In this document: positions 24,798 to 37,730 of the stretch, in pieces | Numbering within the stretch: position 1 is the first letter of the stretch | Layout: each line of letters opens with the position of its first letter | Assembly: GCA_002794735.1 (NCBI GenBank) | Contig: NBAZ01000001.1 | Location: 2,666,001 to 2,730,000, forward strand | Reading direction: 5' to 3' | Length of the DNA: 64,000 bases | Source of the DNA: Pyrrhoderma lamaoense | Taxonomy: Eukaryota; Basidiomycota; Agaricomycetes; Hymenochaetales; Hymenochaetaceae | The notes under the pieces: generated by a model | The model's input: only the letters and a program-made list of their open reading frames with translations | The model's database searches: none | Told to the model about the DNA's origin: nothing | Translations under genes and position numbers: made by a program

Positions 24798-27700
24798 CTA
24801 ACGCGCGTGAGTCGTTGCTTGTGTACCATCTTCCCAAGAACCCATTCTAAGAAACCTAGCAAGTACCTCTTCTGATCCCTTCTTAAAGATATCAACACCT
24901 GTTTTGGGGTCCCAAGTGCGACCGGCAGGTTTACGGGGGTAGCAAGGCTATCTGCCGGAGATGCAGGTCCGAGAGGTGAATCTGCAGTTTCTTGTGAAGA
25001 GGTACGAGTTATTGAGGAAAGAACAGGTCGGGCTTGTTTAGTACCGATCCCTATAGGTCGTATTGCATCCTTTGCTTTACGCCCTTCTTGGGCGGGTGTC
25101 TGTGTTCCTGAACTAGCATTAGGGGAGGCTCGACCCGAAGCTGCAAATGTGTAGGCATCGTGCAACCTTGGTGATAGTATTCCGGTGGGCTGCTGTATGA
25201 ATGATTCCATGTTTGTTGCAGATGGTGTCATGATGGCAGATGGCTCTGGTGGTAATTGCAATTCCTGGATAGGTGGTGCTTTCGGAAGATCCAAGAACGG
25301 TAAAGATGAAGGTGCACTAGGTTTTGTTGCGTATTTACTGCTCAATTTCCCTGTAGAAGTTTCTTGAGATACTTGTATCGCAACACTACGAACGTCTTTA
25401 GGAACTGTTTGCACACCATAAGAGCGATATTTCTTTTTTCCATTCCGAGTCCGTGATGTACCTGTGGGCGAGGTCGGTCCACTCTTGGATCCTCTAGATC
25501 GTCCGTCACTAGATAGATTAGTTCCAGTATCATTGTCGCTATCGTCAATTTCGTCTTCAACGTCTCCGTCCATACTGTTCGCATCTGATTCACCATGGCT
25601 TCTGTAGCTACTTTCACTCCGCCTTCGCTGACGAGGAGGTAAAAGCGCAAATGGTTGAGTAGATGGGGGCTTGGCCAGTCTTGCAGCATATCTTTGAATG
25701 CTAGGAACTGTATCCCAGGCGTTGCTGAAACCCCTTGCTCCCATGAAACCAATAGGTGGAGAAGATTGACTTTGTGGGCTTATCACATTTTCATCCTGTG
25801 CAGTTTCCGTGGTTAGTGATTCCGATGTTTCTATGAATTGGGGTGTAGAGTCAGGTTCGGCAGGTAAATCCTCGATATATAGTACACCTGGTGGAGGTGC
25901 TTCTCCTGGGGGAACATTCTGCCTGGAGCATGACGAGGCCTTTGTTCCCAAGGGAAAATAGATGTTACCTTATTGATATCTGGCTTAGGATGTGAATAAG
26001 AATGTCCATCCGACGGTTCTTTGTGGAAACCCATAATGTTGCTGTAATGCCCTTCTTGGATAAGGCGCTGCGGAATTTGCGAAACCGGTGGAATTTCAAA
26101 GAACTGTGAAGAGAGGGAAGGGTGAGAACCTGTCAGCGCGGCATGAAGACGACTTGAACTAGGAGGTATATCCCATACGTTAGGGAAATATGCGTCTGAA
26201 GGGAAAGCAGACGGCGTAGGGGGACGTTTGGAGGTGGTTCGACGGCTGGATTCCAGCTCAGAAGGGGAGGTGAGGGTGGCCTTGGGGTTTGAACAGGTGG
26301 TATACCTACGAGTAGCAAAGAGTCTGTTTTCACGTTTGTATCCTCTGGAGATTTTAGATATGGTGTTCCCTGAGAAATTGTGCTTTCTTTAGATACGTTT
26401 GAGATTTTATCGGGATGAGCGTTAGAAACAGTAGACATTTCAAAAGTAGAGCTCTGTAGTCCCTCGGATATAGGGTTGTCCTGATTGCCTGAAGATTTAA
26501 CAGACATGTTGATGGAGGTTAATCTTGGAGATGACTGATTGGAGACGGGTAGGGAAAGAGGCTTGATATATGGCGACGGTGGAACCTCTGCAGGACCAGG
26601 TGTAGGTGGTTGACCAATGGCATAGGGAATAGAGCCTTGCCAATGTGGCTGTTCTGTTGTAGGTGTACGGATATGCTCCTCGGAAAAAAGATTGAGTGCT
26701 GATGTAGCTTGTACCAGAGTTTCGGGTTCTGTTGTATGAAGTTCTGTCTTTGGACGTATCAAATCAATCCTTCCTTCCAAGGGAAGGCTGAGGTATATTC
26801 CTTCTCCGGGTCGCTGGTCAATAGCCCCACTACCTTCTAAAGCCATTCTACGGAGATCCTCGAGGCCTAAAACATTTTTTGATACATTCTCTGCTGGTAG
26901 AGGTTCTTTCGTGGTGGACGGCTTAGCTGATTCATTCCAAGCGTTCTCATAGCGCTGAGACTCAAAGCCCTCCTTTTCCTGAGGCAGGTTTTTGCGGTAA
27001 TTGCGATCATAAACATCAAACCATCGATCGACTAGGGCAGAATACCCGTAAGTCTGAGAATTCTTCTGTATTGGTGATGAAGTACTGGTTAAAATTGCTT
27101 CTGATACCTGAACATGCTCAGATGAGGACTGGGAAGCAGAAGAGGGTGCACGATAAGGCAGATCATTCCAAGGCTTATTAGAGCCAATGAAATGAATCGC
27201 TGATATCTGTGACCCAAATCGTTCATACGCAGGTGCATAGCTTAGAAAAGAGAGAAAGGGGGAAAGGTAAGAATCCATTAGGAAAACATTTTTTAACTAA
27301 CTTACATGTACGATGCCGTGGGTGTAGTATTGTATGTAAAACTTAGACGATTCCAGTTATTTCCGCGCCACTCATTAAGAACTCCCTGGTCTCCTCCATC
27401 CCAGGAGCCTTTGCTCCGAACCATAGTCATGATCTCGTTGAACTTATCCTCTCCTGGCGTTAGCACGAGTAGACCTGAATTAAATATATCGGGCCAACCG
27501 ACATCTGGGACTGCGGAAAACTCATATGGAAGGTTAAATAGATGAGATAATGGCCTGACGGGAGAATATCTGCGTCCAAAAAAATAATCTTTCTGAACTG
27601 TGTCAGGCGGAAAACATGGATTTTAGTGAGGACAGAGTGCAAGTCGGGTCGACCTGTAAGATCCGTAAGTATCTTGGAAGTATATGATACGATAAACTCT

Positions 27701-28188
27701 GATCACAGAGTGGGATATGATAAAAGAAGGTATAAGCAATGAAATTCTCCGCCTCAGGTTTTAGTCATGAGGTACAGGTGAATCTAATTATGGAAGAGAA
27801 AGCGTGTACATATAGCGGCGCTTAAATGCATGACCCAAAGGCAGCCTGTTCCTAAGTCAAGGACCAGGCTTGCAGCATGCTGTAGCACAATTGCAGAAAA
27901 GAAAGGCATGAGAGTCGAATCATTCTACTCACCAAGTAACTGAAGCTCGGAGGCAGTATTCCCCTCGATAACCTCTACTCCAATGACTGAGTCAAAGGTC
28001 CTTCGTAGATATTTTATTGTTTTTACATCAACAGTCTCAGGTGTCACCAAGCAGACCGTTTTGAATGGGACTTCGGGATCCTGAGGAGGGGAAGGATGAA
28101 CCTCCTTCAGCGCCGCTGCCACAGCGAGTGCACCAGGCAGGTACTGGTCCGACGTGACGAGGGTGACGAATGCATACTGATTAGACAT
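24798..28188 (-). CDS. GLGEN: Glycogenin-type glycosyltransferase (GT8) with long C-terminal tail
   Basis: This is a self-glucosylating primer for glycogen synthesis. The GT8 domain starts MSNQYAFVTLVTSDQYLPGA and contains the metal-binding DxD in KIIFLDADILP, FNSGLLVLTP, the GGDQG-type loop in WDGGDQGVLNEW, and YERFGSQISAIHFIGSNKPW. A long Ser/Pro-rich tail follows, with conserved IFPWEQRPR, NAWDTVPSIQRYAARL and the glycogen-synthase-binding-like end DPKTGVDIFKKGSEEVLARF. Four single-base losses are needed to read it through: near 27552-27555, in the G run 26219-26223, at 25908-25912 and at 24935-24939. Each is in a short run and each side is conserved, so error is much more likely than decay. 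Glycogenin is a known neighbour of the HD locus in several Agaricomycete orders, here directly beside it. Confidence 0.88.
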
Positions 28189-29394
28189 CACGTTCAATCT
28201 CCACAAGTCCTCCCCTCTTAGTGTAGCTTCCGTGTCTAATGCACGTTGTCGTAGATGGTAGAGTTCGGATTAAAAAGGTTGAAAATAGTGACGAAGCTCA
28301 AAGGCTTGAGTGTCTCCTGAAATGGTAAGGGGATCGACTTTGCCCCGGAGGCTTTCCCCGGATTTGCCGCGGCTCCGATGGTATACGAAGGTCCTAGTGC
28401 CTATTTAACAAATCTTTATTGAAGTGAAGTGCCTGTCGATGTGGTTTGTAGAGAGGAAACCAGCATCGAGGCTTTTTTCTGTAAAGGGACCCCTTGCCAA
28501 AAGCAAGTCAGAATCCAAGAGTTTTTACGAGATAGGAAGCATAGCGTGGAATTCCTCGTGATTATTCATGTTGATTCTACATATAATAATAATTCCTTGA
28601 TGAATTCACATAAGGGACTCCAATAACAATGTTCCATGATAAAGTAGTATATAGCTACAAATAGGCTTGGTACGAGTACAGTGATACCATTGATACGAAT
28701 ATCCGTCTCAGAGAAAAAAAATAATGCACTAAGCAAAAAAAAGGTTTTAATGATAATTTTAAAAAAGCAAAAAAAAAATACTTTCAAAACAGGAAGACTT
28801 AAATAACAATACAGGGGCTGTAAGGTTACAAAGAAAGAAAAGAGCGTTTGGACAGGAGTCCAGTATATCCATAAAATAAGGAAATACGGGTATGTTAGTC
28901 ACCAAAGACTCATCCAGAGAGGGAGAATAGATTTTCAACAAAGATAAGGTATCAGATAGCACTTGTATCTTTATATTCAAGCTAAACAGATTTGTGACAG
29001 CTAGGTGGGACTTAGACCCCTCAGGGAGGAGGAGGACTAAAAACTGAGAATCATATGGCAAAATGAGGATAAAGATGGTGGTAAAGTGTCAAAATGACCA
29101 AGCATCCATATAAAAAGAATGGTCCACTAAAGGAGATGAAGATGATGGTGAACTTGATCTACTATCGCTAAGATGGGTGAAGTGATATGCTCCCGGGCCC
29201 TCGGACGCTTTAAATAGGGCCCTGTAGTAGTGCGCTGTCTAGCTTTATGTTTCCTCGTCCTTAACGTCAATCTTTCGTTACCCTGCTAAGACGTATGATT
29301 CCTACTGGAGGACTGCTATCGTTACTAGAATTAGCTGATCGCATTGGTCTATTGAAGTTTTTTAGGACGCTAAATAAGAAAACGGAAGTTACAC
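28189..29394. other. Intergenic, 1.2 kb between glycogenin and its decayed copy
   Basis: No gene seen. It includes the glycogenin promoter and a small GC-rich patch near 28340-28385. A pair of GGGCCCT/AGGGCCC arms flanks TTTAAATA near 29196-29223. Confidence 0.5.
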
Positions 29395-30190
29395 TTCAAA
29401 TGAGTGAAGTCAACGAAATTGATACATGATAAGGTAGATCAATCCATAGCTTGTTAAAGCCAATGAAGTGGATCGCTAAAAGTTGAGACCTGATTCGTAC
29501 ATACGTAGTAGCATACCTATCAAAATCTTGAAGGAAAGAAAAAGAGATTAGGATTCGTAAAGGGAAAGATATACTTCTTTGTGAATTTACGTATACGGTG
29601 CTGTGGGTGTAGTATTGTATGTTAAACTTAGACGATTTCAAAAATTTTCGCTCCATTCATTAAGAACTCTCTAACCTCCTCCATCCCAACAACCTTTCCT
29701 CCGAGCTATAGTCAGCATCTCATTAAACCTATCCGTTCATAGTGTTAGCATAAGTAGACCTAAATTAAATCTATTAGACCAATTAACATCTAGACTGCGG
29801 AGAACTCATATGGAAGATTAAATAAATGAGATAACGGCCTGACAGGGAGAATATCTGCATCTGAAAAGATGGCCTTTTCAAGCTGAGTTAGATATAAAAC
29901 ATGCAGCTTAGTGAGGATGGGATGTAAACTGGCCCAATCCATAAGTTTTGTTCGTAGAAGTTTGATTTTTCAAGTGTCTACTACTTTCGGAGTAAACAAG
30001 CAGACAGTCTTGATGGGAGCTTCTAGATCATGAGGAGGGGTATGATGAATTTTTTTCAACGCTGCTATTACATCAAGTGTATAATGGCGCGATCTTAAAT
30101 AAAAGCCACGAATGCAATAAGCTAGGCTTGGATCCGAACTTATGTACAGTCCAGTTCTACCAGATTCACTAGGCCTCGCTAATATCATCG
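29395..30190 (-). pseudogene. Decayed partial copy of glycogenin
   Basis: The DNA aligns by eye with the 5' half of the glycogenin gene in the same order and orientation. For example GTGGGTGTAGTATTGTATGT at 29601-29620 matches the same word near 27319-27338. Protein echoes include LLAIHFIGFNKLWIDLPYHV, against SAIHFIGSNKPWNDLPYRA, and IKTVCLFTPKVVDT, against FKTVCLVTPETVDV. The DxD region is lost, stops and shifts break it, and nothing of the C-terminal tail is present. Most differences from the intact gene that I checked are C-to-T or G-to-A. It is a tandem duplicate that has died. Confidence 0.8.
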
Positions 30191-30529
30191 AGTTGATTAT
30201 CTAATCATAACATGTTTACGCGTAGAGTTTCAGAGTACGGTTACTGTACTGAATACTGCATTTCGTCTATTCTTGTATAGCGAAAGTAGTACTTAGTACG
30301 TTAGAGAAAAGGATACTCTCCTATATTATTCTCACGCGAACTCTTCTCGTTTCCACATTAGGATGTCAAAGAAAACTACTAACCACAGTACAAAGATCGA
30401 ATACTACAAGTCATACTTGGGTCCATTCCGCGTGTTAGAATACACAAGATGTGAATGAAGATTATAAAAATATGAAAAAAGAGAAGGAGAGATTAAGTCA
30501 AGAAAACAATATACGAAGCAAGAAGAATA
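30191..30529. other. Intergenic between the glycogenin remnant and HD2 of pair 1
   Basis: AT-rich, no coding signal. It would hold the 3' untranslated end of the HD2 gene. Confidence 0.5.
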
Positions 30530-32407
30530 TTAGAATGACAACACGGGAGCAGGTAGATCAGATGGGAGAAAATAGTTAGTTGACAAGGATTCCAGAGTCT
30601 CTTCCATACTTGGAAACATAGGCAGTCCATGATTTGGTATGATGCTGAATGGAACTGATGATGGGTCTAGTGATTTATACAAAAAAGACGAAGATGAGGT
30701 GTAATCAAGGAAGTTTTTCTCTTTCCTTAGCAAGGGAATAGAGGAGAGTGATGTATCTGGAAAGAATATTGAATCTTCTGCGAGGGTTAGTATAGAAGGA
30801 ACAGGTGAATCACTTTCACCCGATGAGATAGAACGAGGGGAAGAATGTTCTAAAGATGGTAATGAGATGTCAGATCCATTTAGAGTCCATTCAAAGGTCT
30901 GGCTTATCAAATCCGAGGACGACGCATTCAACGAAAGTTCAGTACGATCGGGACACGGAAGAGCAGAAACGGTGGTAGAAACCTGTTGTCTGTTCACGCG
31001 TTTCAAATATGGGGCTGTAGTCATGCGTCGCTGAGTATTGTTGAGTGATTTATTCAGTGTCCTTGACAACTTCTTTAATCCTCTTGGTGTAACGCCAGAT
31101 TCCGCCTTTACAGAACATGTGCTTGAGGTTTGAGGCTCAACAGATTGTGTTTTCTGTTTCGCTTTGAAACAAGAAACTACTTTTCGGGTGGCTCCATCGG
31201 GAGAATAGCGAGAAAGAGCTGAACTCAACCTACGTTTTAGCGACAATAAGGGAGCACATGCTGGTCGAGTGGTATACGAAGAGGTGACATCATGACCATG
31301 CTTCTTAGAAGGGATGTACAAGCCCCACGGTGATGTACTGCGTTTAACTGTTACAGTCTTCTGAGTATTGCTTATTTTCATCTTTTCGATTCCTGATATC
31401 AAAATGGATATGTCAGCTTCCGGGAGTTCCCTATGAGTTGAGGATGATTCTCTAAGCCAAGGAGGATTCGAAAAAGATGAGAAGTCACCAAATCGGCAAG
31501 GGAACGGATCGGAATCCACAGCAAGAGAAGGCGGGTATGGTGTAGGAAATGCATAAGGCGGTTCTTGGCGGGTCGACCTGTCAAAGGCGCTAGTTGCTTT
31601 AGACTCGCATTTGATTGAAGTTCTAAAACTCGAGACATCATTAATGCATAAGTTGGTATTGGTATGAGCCTTCAGAGCCTTCTTTGAGCGAGCCCGGCGA
31701 TTCTGGAACTAAGGTTATGTTCAATACTTTGATCTAGATACCAGCATTCACTCGGTCCTTACCCAAACGTCAATTTGGCGACAAGACATTCCCGTTTTAA
31801 CAGACAGAATGTCCTTTTGAGTCCTGGTAGGGTGCTTATTTATTTCAAAAACACCTTCAAGTAGTGACACGGAGTTCTATTATAGTTTAAGTAGGATACT
31901 ACAAAGGGTAGAATGGAAACATACGCGGTCAAAGGGCTTTTTATCAAATGATGAAACCGTATTACTTTGGCCTCTTCTAGCATACAGTTTCACTGAATCA
32001 ATAATCTCGACCCTCCATTCCCTTAACTTTTTTTGGTACGTCTCGGTATAGATTTTTTGTAGTTGCTGTTGAAATCGTTTTGTAGAGGCCAAATTACTCC
32101 CGTCTGGCAGCTGGACAAGCTTAGAGCAGGCTGTTCGGTATTGAGCCTGGCAAGCTTCAGAGAATTTTGAGGCAGCAGAAGTAAAAGCAGCTTGGAGTTT
32201 TTTGGCTATGGTCTCATCTAGACCCAGGGCAATTAGCTCCCATGCTACGGCTTGAGCCTCAGGTAAATGCAAGATTTCGATAGCACTGGCATCTACATTT
32301 TTTATCAGATCCGTAACATTGCATAGGGACGATGCTTTGCTTTGTATACGCTTCGCTGTTTGTAGTATGGATTTATAGAAATCGCTCGATGAGCCCACAG
32401 AAGCCAT
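30530..32407 (-). CDS. HD2 homeodomain mating-type transcription factor, pair 1
   Basis: This is the HD2 partner of the A mating-type complex, which joins an HD1 protein from another allele to regulate dikaryon genes. The start is MASVGSSSDFYKSILQTAKR. The N-terminal half (about 170 residues, helical, HD1-interaction region in this family) ends KKPFDR before an intron at roughly 31876-31930. The homeodomain lies in exons 2 and 3: SLLEGVFEINKHPTRTQKDI, MSCRQIDVW, then after an intron FQNRRARSKKA, giving the typical WFQNRR helix with Asn51 and Arg53. Downstream are DPFPCRFGDFSSFSN and basic patches (KRRLSS, KKLSRTLN), then a Ser-rich acidic tail ending LPAPVLSF. No frame break is seen. It is divergent from HD1 with 174 bases between start codons. 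Confidence 0.93.
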
Positions 32408-32581
32408 GGCATTAAAGTACAAGCGAAGAAGAAGAGGGATGGGACACTCATGGAGCAGGACGCGCTTTTATATATCATATCATGACATTAGTATTATATT
32501 CATTGTATGGATTTTGGACTTTCACACGGAATCGATCATAAATACAATAAACCTTGGTTCACTGTATCAAATTGTTCTACC
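32408..32581. promoter_or_regulatory. Shared divergent promoter of HD pair 1
   Basis: The 174-base gap must hold the control elements of both genes. TTTTATATAT at 32466-32475 is a TATA-like element for HD1, about 107 bases before its ATG. I did not recognise a binding site with certainty. Confidence 0.6.
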
Positions 32582-34998
32582 ATGGCGCAGGTGGATTCTG
32601 TCAACGACCTGTTCGCTTCACCTGGCCTACTTGAGTCACAGATTTTGGGGGCTATCTCAAAGGGTTTGGAATCGATCGAAGACTTCGCGACCCGACTTTC
32701 CTCACTACAACGTTCTTTGACGACCGAGTCACTGCATGACGAACACAGGAGTTCAAATATACATACAATATCGTCTAACATAACAAAAATAGCAAGTGCC
32801 TTTCTCGAAATCGAACAAGAAACACAGAACTTGACGACGAAGCTCGATACATCTCTTGAAGAAATATTCCAATCTATTTCTTTGGAAGACAAGGTACCGC
32901 AAGAGGAATGGCTACTCCACCATCTTCACAATCCATACCCATCAAAACAGGAAAAAAGGGAACTGGCTAAACTCAGTGGAGGGAATGAAAGGAGCATTGA
33001 AATGTGGTTCACTAACGTCCGCTCACGTATCGGTTGGACTGGCATTGTAAGGCGATATTTTAAGGGTTCAAAGCACGTTGCTATTGATCATGCCTCATGC
33101 ATTCTCACCTCTCTGGAGAATCAAACTAACCTTAAGGTCTCCATAGCATCATGTTTCTCAGAGGACATAACTCGAGCTTTCATGGACATGCGATCCAAGG
33201 CCTACCGTCTCTTCTCGTCCAAGATCAAAAGAGATGAAGAATCGAATGTGCTAAAGTTCATTGAGCACTTAGACGAACCCTCTTCTAACATCGGTGAAAC
33301 GAATGGAGACTCTCGTGGGCATTCAAATCGGGATCCCCAGATACCCATCAAGGGGCCGAAACGTCATCGAGCTAACAGCACTAGTTCCATATTATCGTCA
33401 AACTCATATTCATCATCATCCACTTACGTTGAGGATCTTCGTCCTTCAAACAATAAGAACCAACCTCATCCTTTAGCTTCTCATGCTCAATCTCAGAAAC
33501 TGGATCAAAAGTACGAAATCGCCGATAATACGCCAGTGTCGAAATTGAAACGAAGTAGATCATCTGCGGAAGAGAGAACAACGAAGAGACGCAAGAAAGA
33601 TGAAATAGATAATGTTAATATCAATCATCCATCGTCTGTTAAATCTGAAAAACCTTCGTTAAGGAATAGACACAGGCATAAGTATGTATTATTATTGTTA
33701 ACATTTATGCTTTGCTTTGCTTGCTAAACCTCAAGTGTACTGACTGCTATGCTCACAGGCATATATCTCATTTGCCAAGAGGTTCTAACTCGTCTTCTGG
33801 CCCCCTCTATCTTCAAAAGAGTCGGAGTTACAAAATGCTGTAAGCGAAGAAGGGAAATTTGAAGAATACACCAGGACAGTCTCCCCTTACTCAAGGAAAC
33901 GCTCTCGTAGTCCTTCCCCGAAGAATTGTTATCGAGAAACTCAGATAAATATACTTCGTCTACAATACCAGCTCGCAAACGACGACGAAGAGATATTAAT
34001 TGCGTGGCTTACTCAGATGATGATTTACTCAGTATACCATCCCGTCTCTCTATCCTTCCCCCGCTCCGTTACTGTCTCTGCCTTCACCATCAACTTCTTC
34101 TTTTTCCCTGTACCCCAGCTCCAATTGTCCGGTAGATAAGACTTCGATCAGCAGTGTTGATGAGGCCGCAGCTTCCATGGGCTCAACAATGAAGAATATC
34201 CTCCCATTATTCCATTCTTCCTCATCCGGTTCAGAACTCACTTACATGGATGCCTTCGATTTCCAAATCCCACAAGAACCTACTTTGGATGGATTAAACT
34301 GGGTAGCCGATGACAATAGTGGAGCGCCGGCCAGTAATGCGATTGAGACCGAGATATTCGACGCCTCTGTATTCAATTTTGCTTCCTGCTACCTGCCATC
34401 CGATATCGGTGTCTCGCTTGACTTAGACCACTGCGCCGATGGCGGTGTGTTCACTAATAACGGTATGTTTGTGCTGTGCATCTAGTCTTATCGTTCCTGT
34501 TTTTCTGACTACCTTTTCAACTTTCTGTCCAAAAAAATTATAGATGTTAGTGCAACTACTGATAGTGGCGCGAACACAGTACCCGAGCTAAACACGGACC
34601 TTGCACAATCGTCGTTCCTCTCGCTTCTTTCGGATATCCCACCACTTATGGGTAGCCTCATACCTGAATATGAGCTGCCGTCTATGCCGCTTACCCTTGA
34701 AGCGCTCGCTGAGTTGGACGGAGACAATACGTCCTTGTCTACACATGACAACCTCGACTTCGGCAACCACAGTTATGGAAACAACAACGAAACCACTATC
34801 AATAACGGTGATTCTGCCGATAGTCCGGCCTTGTCACCAGATAGTGATAATACGTGTGTGGGCTCAGATTATGAATCAGCCCTTGCTGAGGATACGCATG
34901 TGCCCAAAGGATGGGATTCGGTGTGGAAGGAAAAGCCATCTAAAATCATGTGTGCTGACGCGATCTCCGAGACCCTGAAACCACTAAGTGTTTTCTGA
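32582..34998 (+). CDS. HD1 homeodomain mating-type transcription factor, pair 1
   Basis: This is the HD1 partner. The start MAQVDSVNDLFASPGLLESQ opens a helical dimerisation region of about 130 residues. The homeodomain has the TALE-like loop NPYPSKQEKRELAKL and the atypical recognition helix SIEMWFTNVRSRIGW. Downstream are nuclear-localisation-like clusters (GPKRHRAN, KLKRSRSS, TTKRRKKDE) and a Ser/Asp-rich tail with GSELTYMDAFDFQIP and LSLLSDIPPLMG, ending SETLKPLSVF. Introns are at about 33679-33759 (AA to GCATATATC) and 34462-34543. Three single-base losses, in C runs at 33801-33805, 33916-33919 and 34058-34062, must be corrected to connect the middle exon; they follow the pattern seen in housekeeping genes. 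The tail looks like an activation region. Confidence 0.92.
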
Positions 34999-34999
34999 A

Positions 35000-35660
35000 A
35001 ATCATTCTACTTTTACTATCTCTTTTTTTCTTTCTCTCTGCTTATCTCAAGGAACATATCTTTATTCTTATGTTTATTCGGACTTTTGTACTATCTTGTT
35101 TTTTTTCTCTCAAAAGATCTTTGTATGTTTTATTAGACTTTTTCTTTTTGGTTTATCAACCTTTAGATGTATTTTGTTCATCCGTCATCTCCTCTTCGTT
35201 CCACACCACTTTTTGTGCTTCTTTGTTTTCATCAGTTGCTTTTAATACTTCTTTGTGGAGTTCATATCTATACCCATATCCTTATTTCTTAATTATTTGG
35301 CTTTGTATCATCTTTTTCTTTTTCCTCTTCTTTGACTTTCTAAATTTCCTGATTCGCGCTCTTAATCTTGCATATTCATACTACTCACCATCATTCAGTA
35401 CAGCTTCGAGCCACTCACCTAGCGCCACAAGCGCTTTCATATTCCAACACACAAACTATCCCAAGCCATCGCACGTTAATCAAACACTGCTATCTTATTT
35501 TGGTTTTCATCTTTCTTTCTTTCTTTCTTATTTCCAAATCGCTTTTTCGCCTCGGTCGGCCTCAAATTCGCTATTCATATTCATCGCATTCGTAATTTCG
35601 ATAACATTGCACCACTTTCTATTAACCGCACGCGTTTCCTCTATCCACTCAATAACCCCA
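35000..35660 (+). repeat. Low-complexity pyrimidine-rich tract
   Basis: Long runs built from T and C (TTTCTTTCTTTCTTT-like words, for example near 35515-35530) fill this stretch directly after the HD1 stop. It is open in more than one frame only because of its composition. Confidence 0.75.
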
Positions 35661-36219
35661 TATACAAGCGATACACAATAATAATAATTCTAGAAGGAAG
35701 GGGGGAAAGGAAAGGAAAGGTGATTAACACACCCACACATAAACACTGTAACGATATCGTATTATCAAAGAGAGAATTCACAATTACTCGCACTGGTATT
35801 TACTTGCCCTGCGTATTTTATTTTGGACGTTAATCGTTTCTCTTCTTTTCTTTTTCGTACCGCTGCTTGACTTTATCTTTCAGGAATTCAATTAGCAAGA
35901 TAGTGAGGAAAATCAAATCAAGATTGCTGAAAAACCCACCCAAAATCCAAGACGCCTAAAAAAAGAAGAACGATCAAAACTCAAATTGACCGAACATTTC
36001 GAACTAGACTGACGTCTAATTCTGTACTGATATCGGTTATGGTGATACAAGACTACAAGATCTATTGATTTCAATCTCGGGCCATGTGAATAAGCTTTTC
36101 TGGGCGGAGCTACGCCGTTAGAAACCACGTTGTCTACTAACTACTTCCCGGTCCAGACTCTAATCCTCAAACCCTCTTGACCGGTATCTGATATACAACC
36201 TCAGCCGCAGCCTCATTGA

Positions 36220-36239
36220 CTGTACATGTACATGTACAG
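36220..36239. repeat. Perfect 20-base palindrome
   Basis: The sequence is CTGTACATGTACATGTACAG, identical to its reverse complement. It can form a cruciform or serve as a dimeric binding site. No function is known. Confidence 0.9.
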
Positions 36240-37231
36240 CTCAAAACCCATAAGTAAAAAAAAGTTGAATGAATGATATCATGATCATCAAGAAAAAAAT
36301 GAAATCTTTACAGGAGTAGAGCCCGCACGCCGTCTCCCTAATAATAGCCACACTCTTCTTACAATAAGAGTCCCACGCCTTCCGCTCCGCCACTTCCAAA
36401 TCCGTGCAATCCGTTGTTTTGGTTTTCTTATTGTTCGAAGAAGTGGGGTGGCCGTTTTTACCCTGATTTGGGGTTGGGGATGATGCACTAAAAAAAGAAA
36501 CGTGACGCGTTGTTACAAGTTGAAGTTAGCCGCGGAAGTTCTCCATCCCATTTTCAATTTGATGATCATGATACTCGTTAACTTCGCCATAACCAGCATA
36601 CATACAGATACGTGAACCACACTATCTCGTTATGATTCCACTTTTCTTCCTTTCTTCCTTTAATTTATCGCTGATTAGGAGATGTTATCCTTTCTTTCTT
36701 ATTTTTGGAATAAGAATGAAGAAAGAAGGGTTTATCTTCATACCAATATCAGATACATCGTTTCAAGAACAATAAACCCAACTACCCTGGGTTGATGTTC
36801 CACCATCAACACCATCGACACAAAGCTCTTACTTTATCTCCGAAATCGAAAAAAAAAATAGGAAAAGGGAAAGAAAGATCCAAGTATGGACACGTAAAGC
36901 TACGTAACCTCTCTTGTTTTAACCCTTTTTTTGCTTGTTCGTGCCCAGTTTGCGCTCGATTCGAAAAAAAAAGGTCAAAAAAGAGACAAGAGCGTTAATA
37001 ACTACTTTTTATGTTATCGATTTAAAAAAATTGATCTTGGTACATAAACTTGGTGCTTATTATTGCCTACCATTTATAGGTTCTTACTATCGTCTCTTTT
37101 TTTCTTGTGAATAACAAAGGCGATATCAAACCACCGAGTTAAATCATATCATAAAGTATATCCATTCCATTATTTCCTTTAACCAAATCACACCTTTTCC
37201 CTTGCTGTTTTAGCTCACTATTCCAGGATCT

Positions 37232-37258
37232 CTGTGTGTGTTTGTGTGTGTGTGTGTG
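37232..37258. repeat. GT dinucleotide repeat
   Basis: A short TG/GT microsatellite with one interruption, in the HD spacer. Confidence 0.85.
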
Positions 37259-37730
37259 GTGGTTTGGTTTTCTCTTCGGTGTGGTGTGGAGTAAATCGGA
37301 TGGTTGTGATACATCACATCACGAACGAAGAGTAGGAGAAAGGACCCCACGAGACGAAGAAGAGGATATAACTCAAAAAAGTCAAGCAAAAAAAAAAACG
37401 ATTGATAGGGCCGATATGGATTCAATGAATCATGTGTATTCATATCATATCACTATTGAAAGAAAGAAAAAGAAAAAAGAATAATCGAATCGTGCCCGTC
37501 GTGTGTTCAGCGATACACACCCATAGCCTTCAGGGAATACTAGGTTCCTTTACTCTTTTTTCTTTTATACATCTTTTTCTCTGGGACTCGTGAAGAGCTG
37601 GTTCAGGATTCGAGTGAGTAAGTTGAAGGGTACAATTGCATCTATTTGTATCGTAAGTTATCAAGTTATTGCGTGGTCGAAAGAAGGAGAAGGGCTACGT
37701 TGTTTTGTCGTGGATGAGATATATTACATG

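Noticed and set aside
25342..25752. 136-codon open frame overlapping glycogenin
   Set aside because: It is the shifted frame of the glycogenin tail, opened by low-complexity Ser/Pro codons.
32536..32892. Frame antisense to HD1
   Set aside because: Shadow of the HD1 N-terminal helices; Ser/Cys-rich with no independent signal.
35070..35681. 203-codon open frame, very rich in Phe, Ser and Leu
   Set aside because: It is a by-product of the pyrimidine-rich tract. It overlaps other open frames of the same composition and has no family resemblance.
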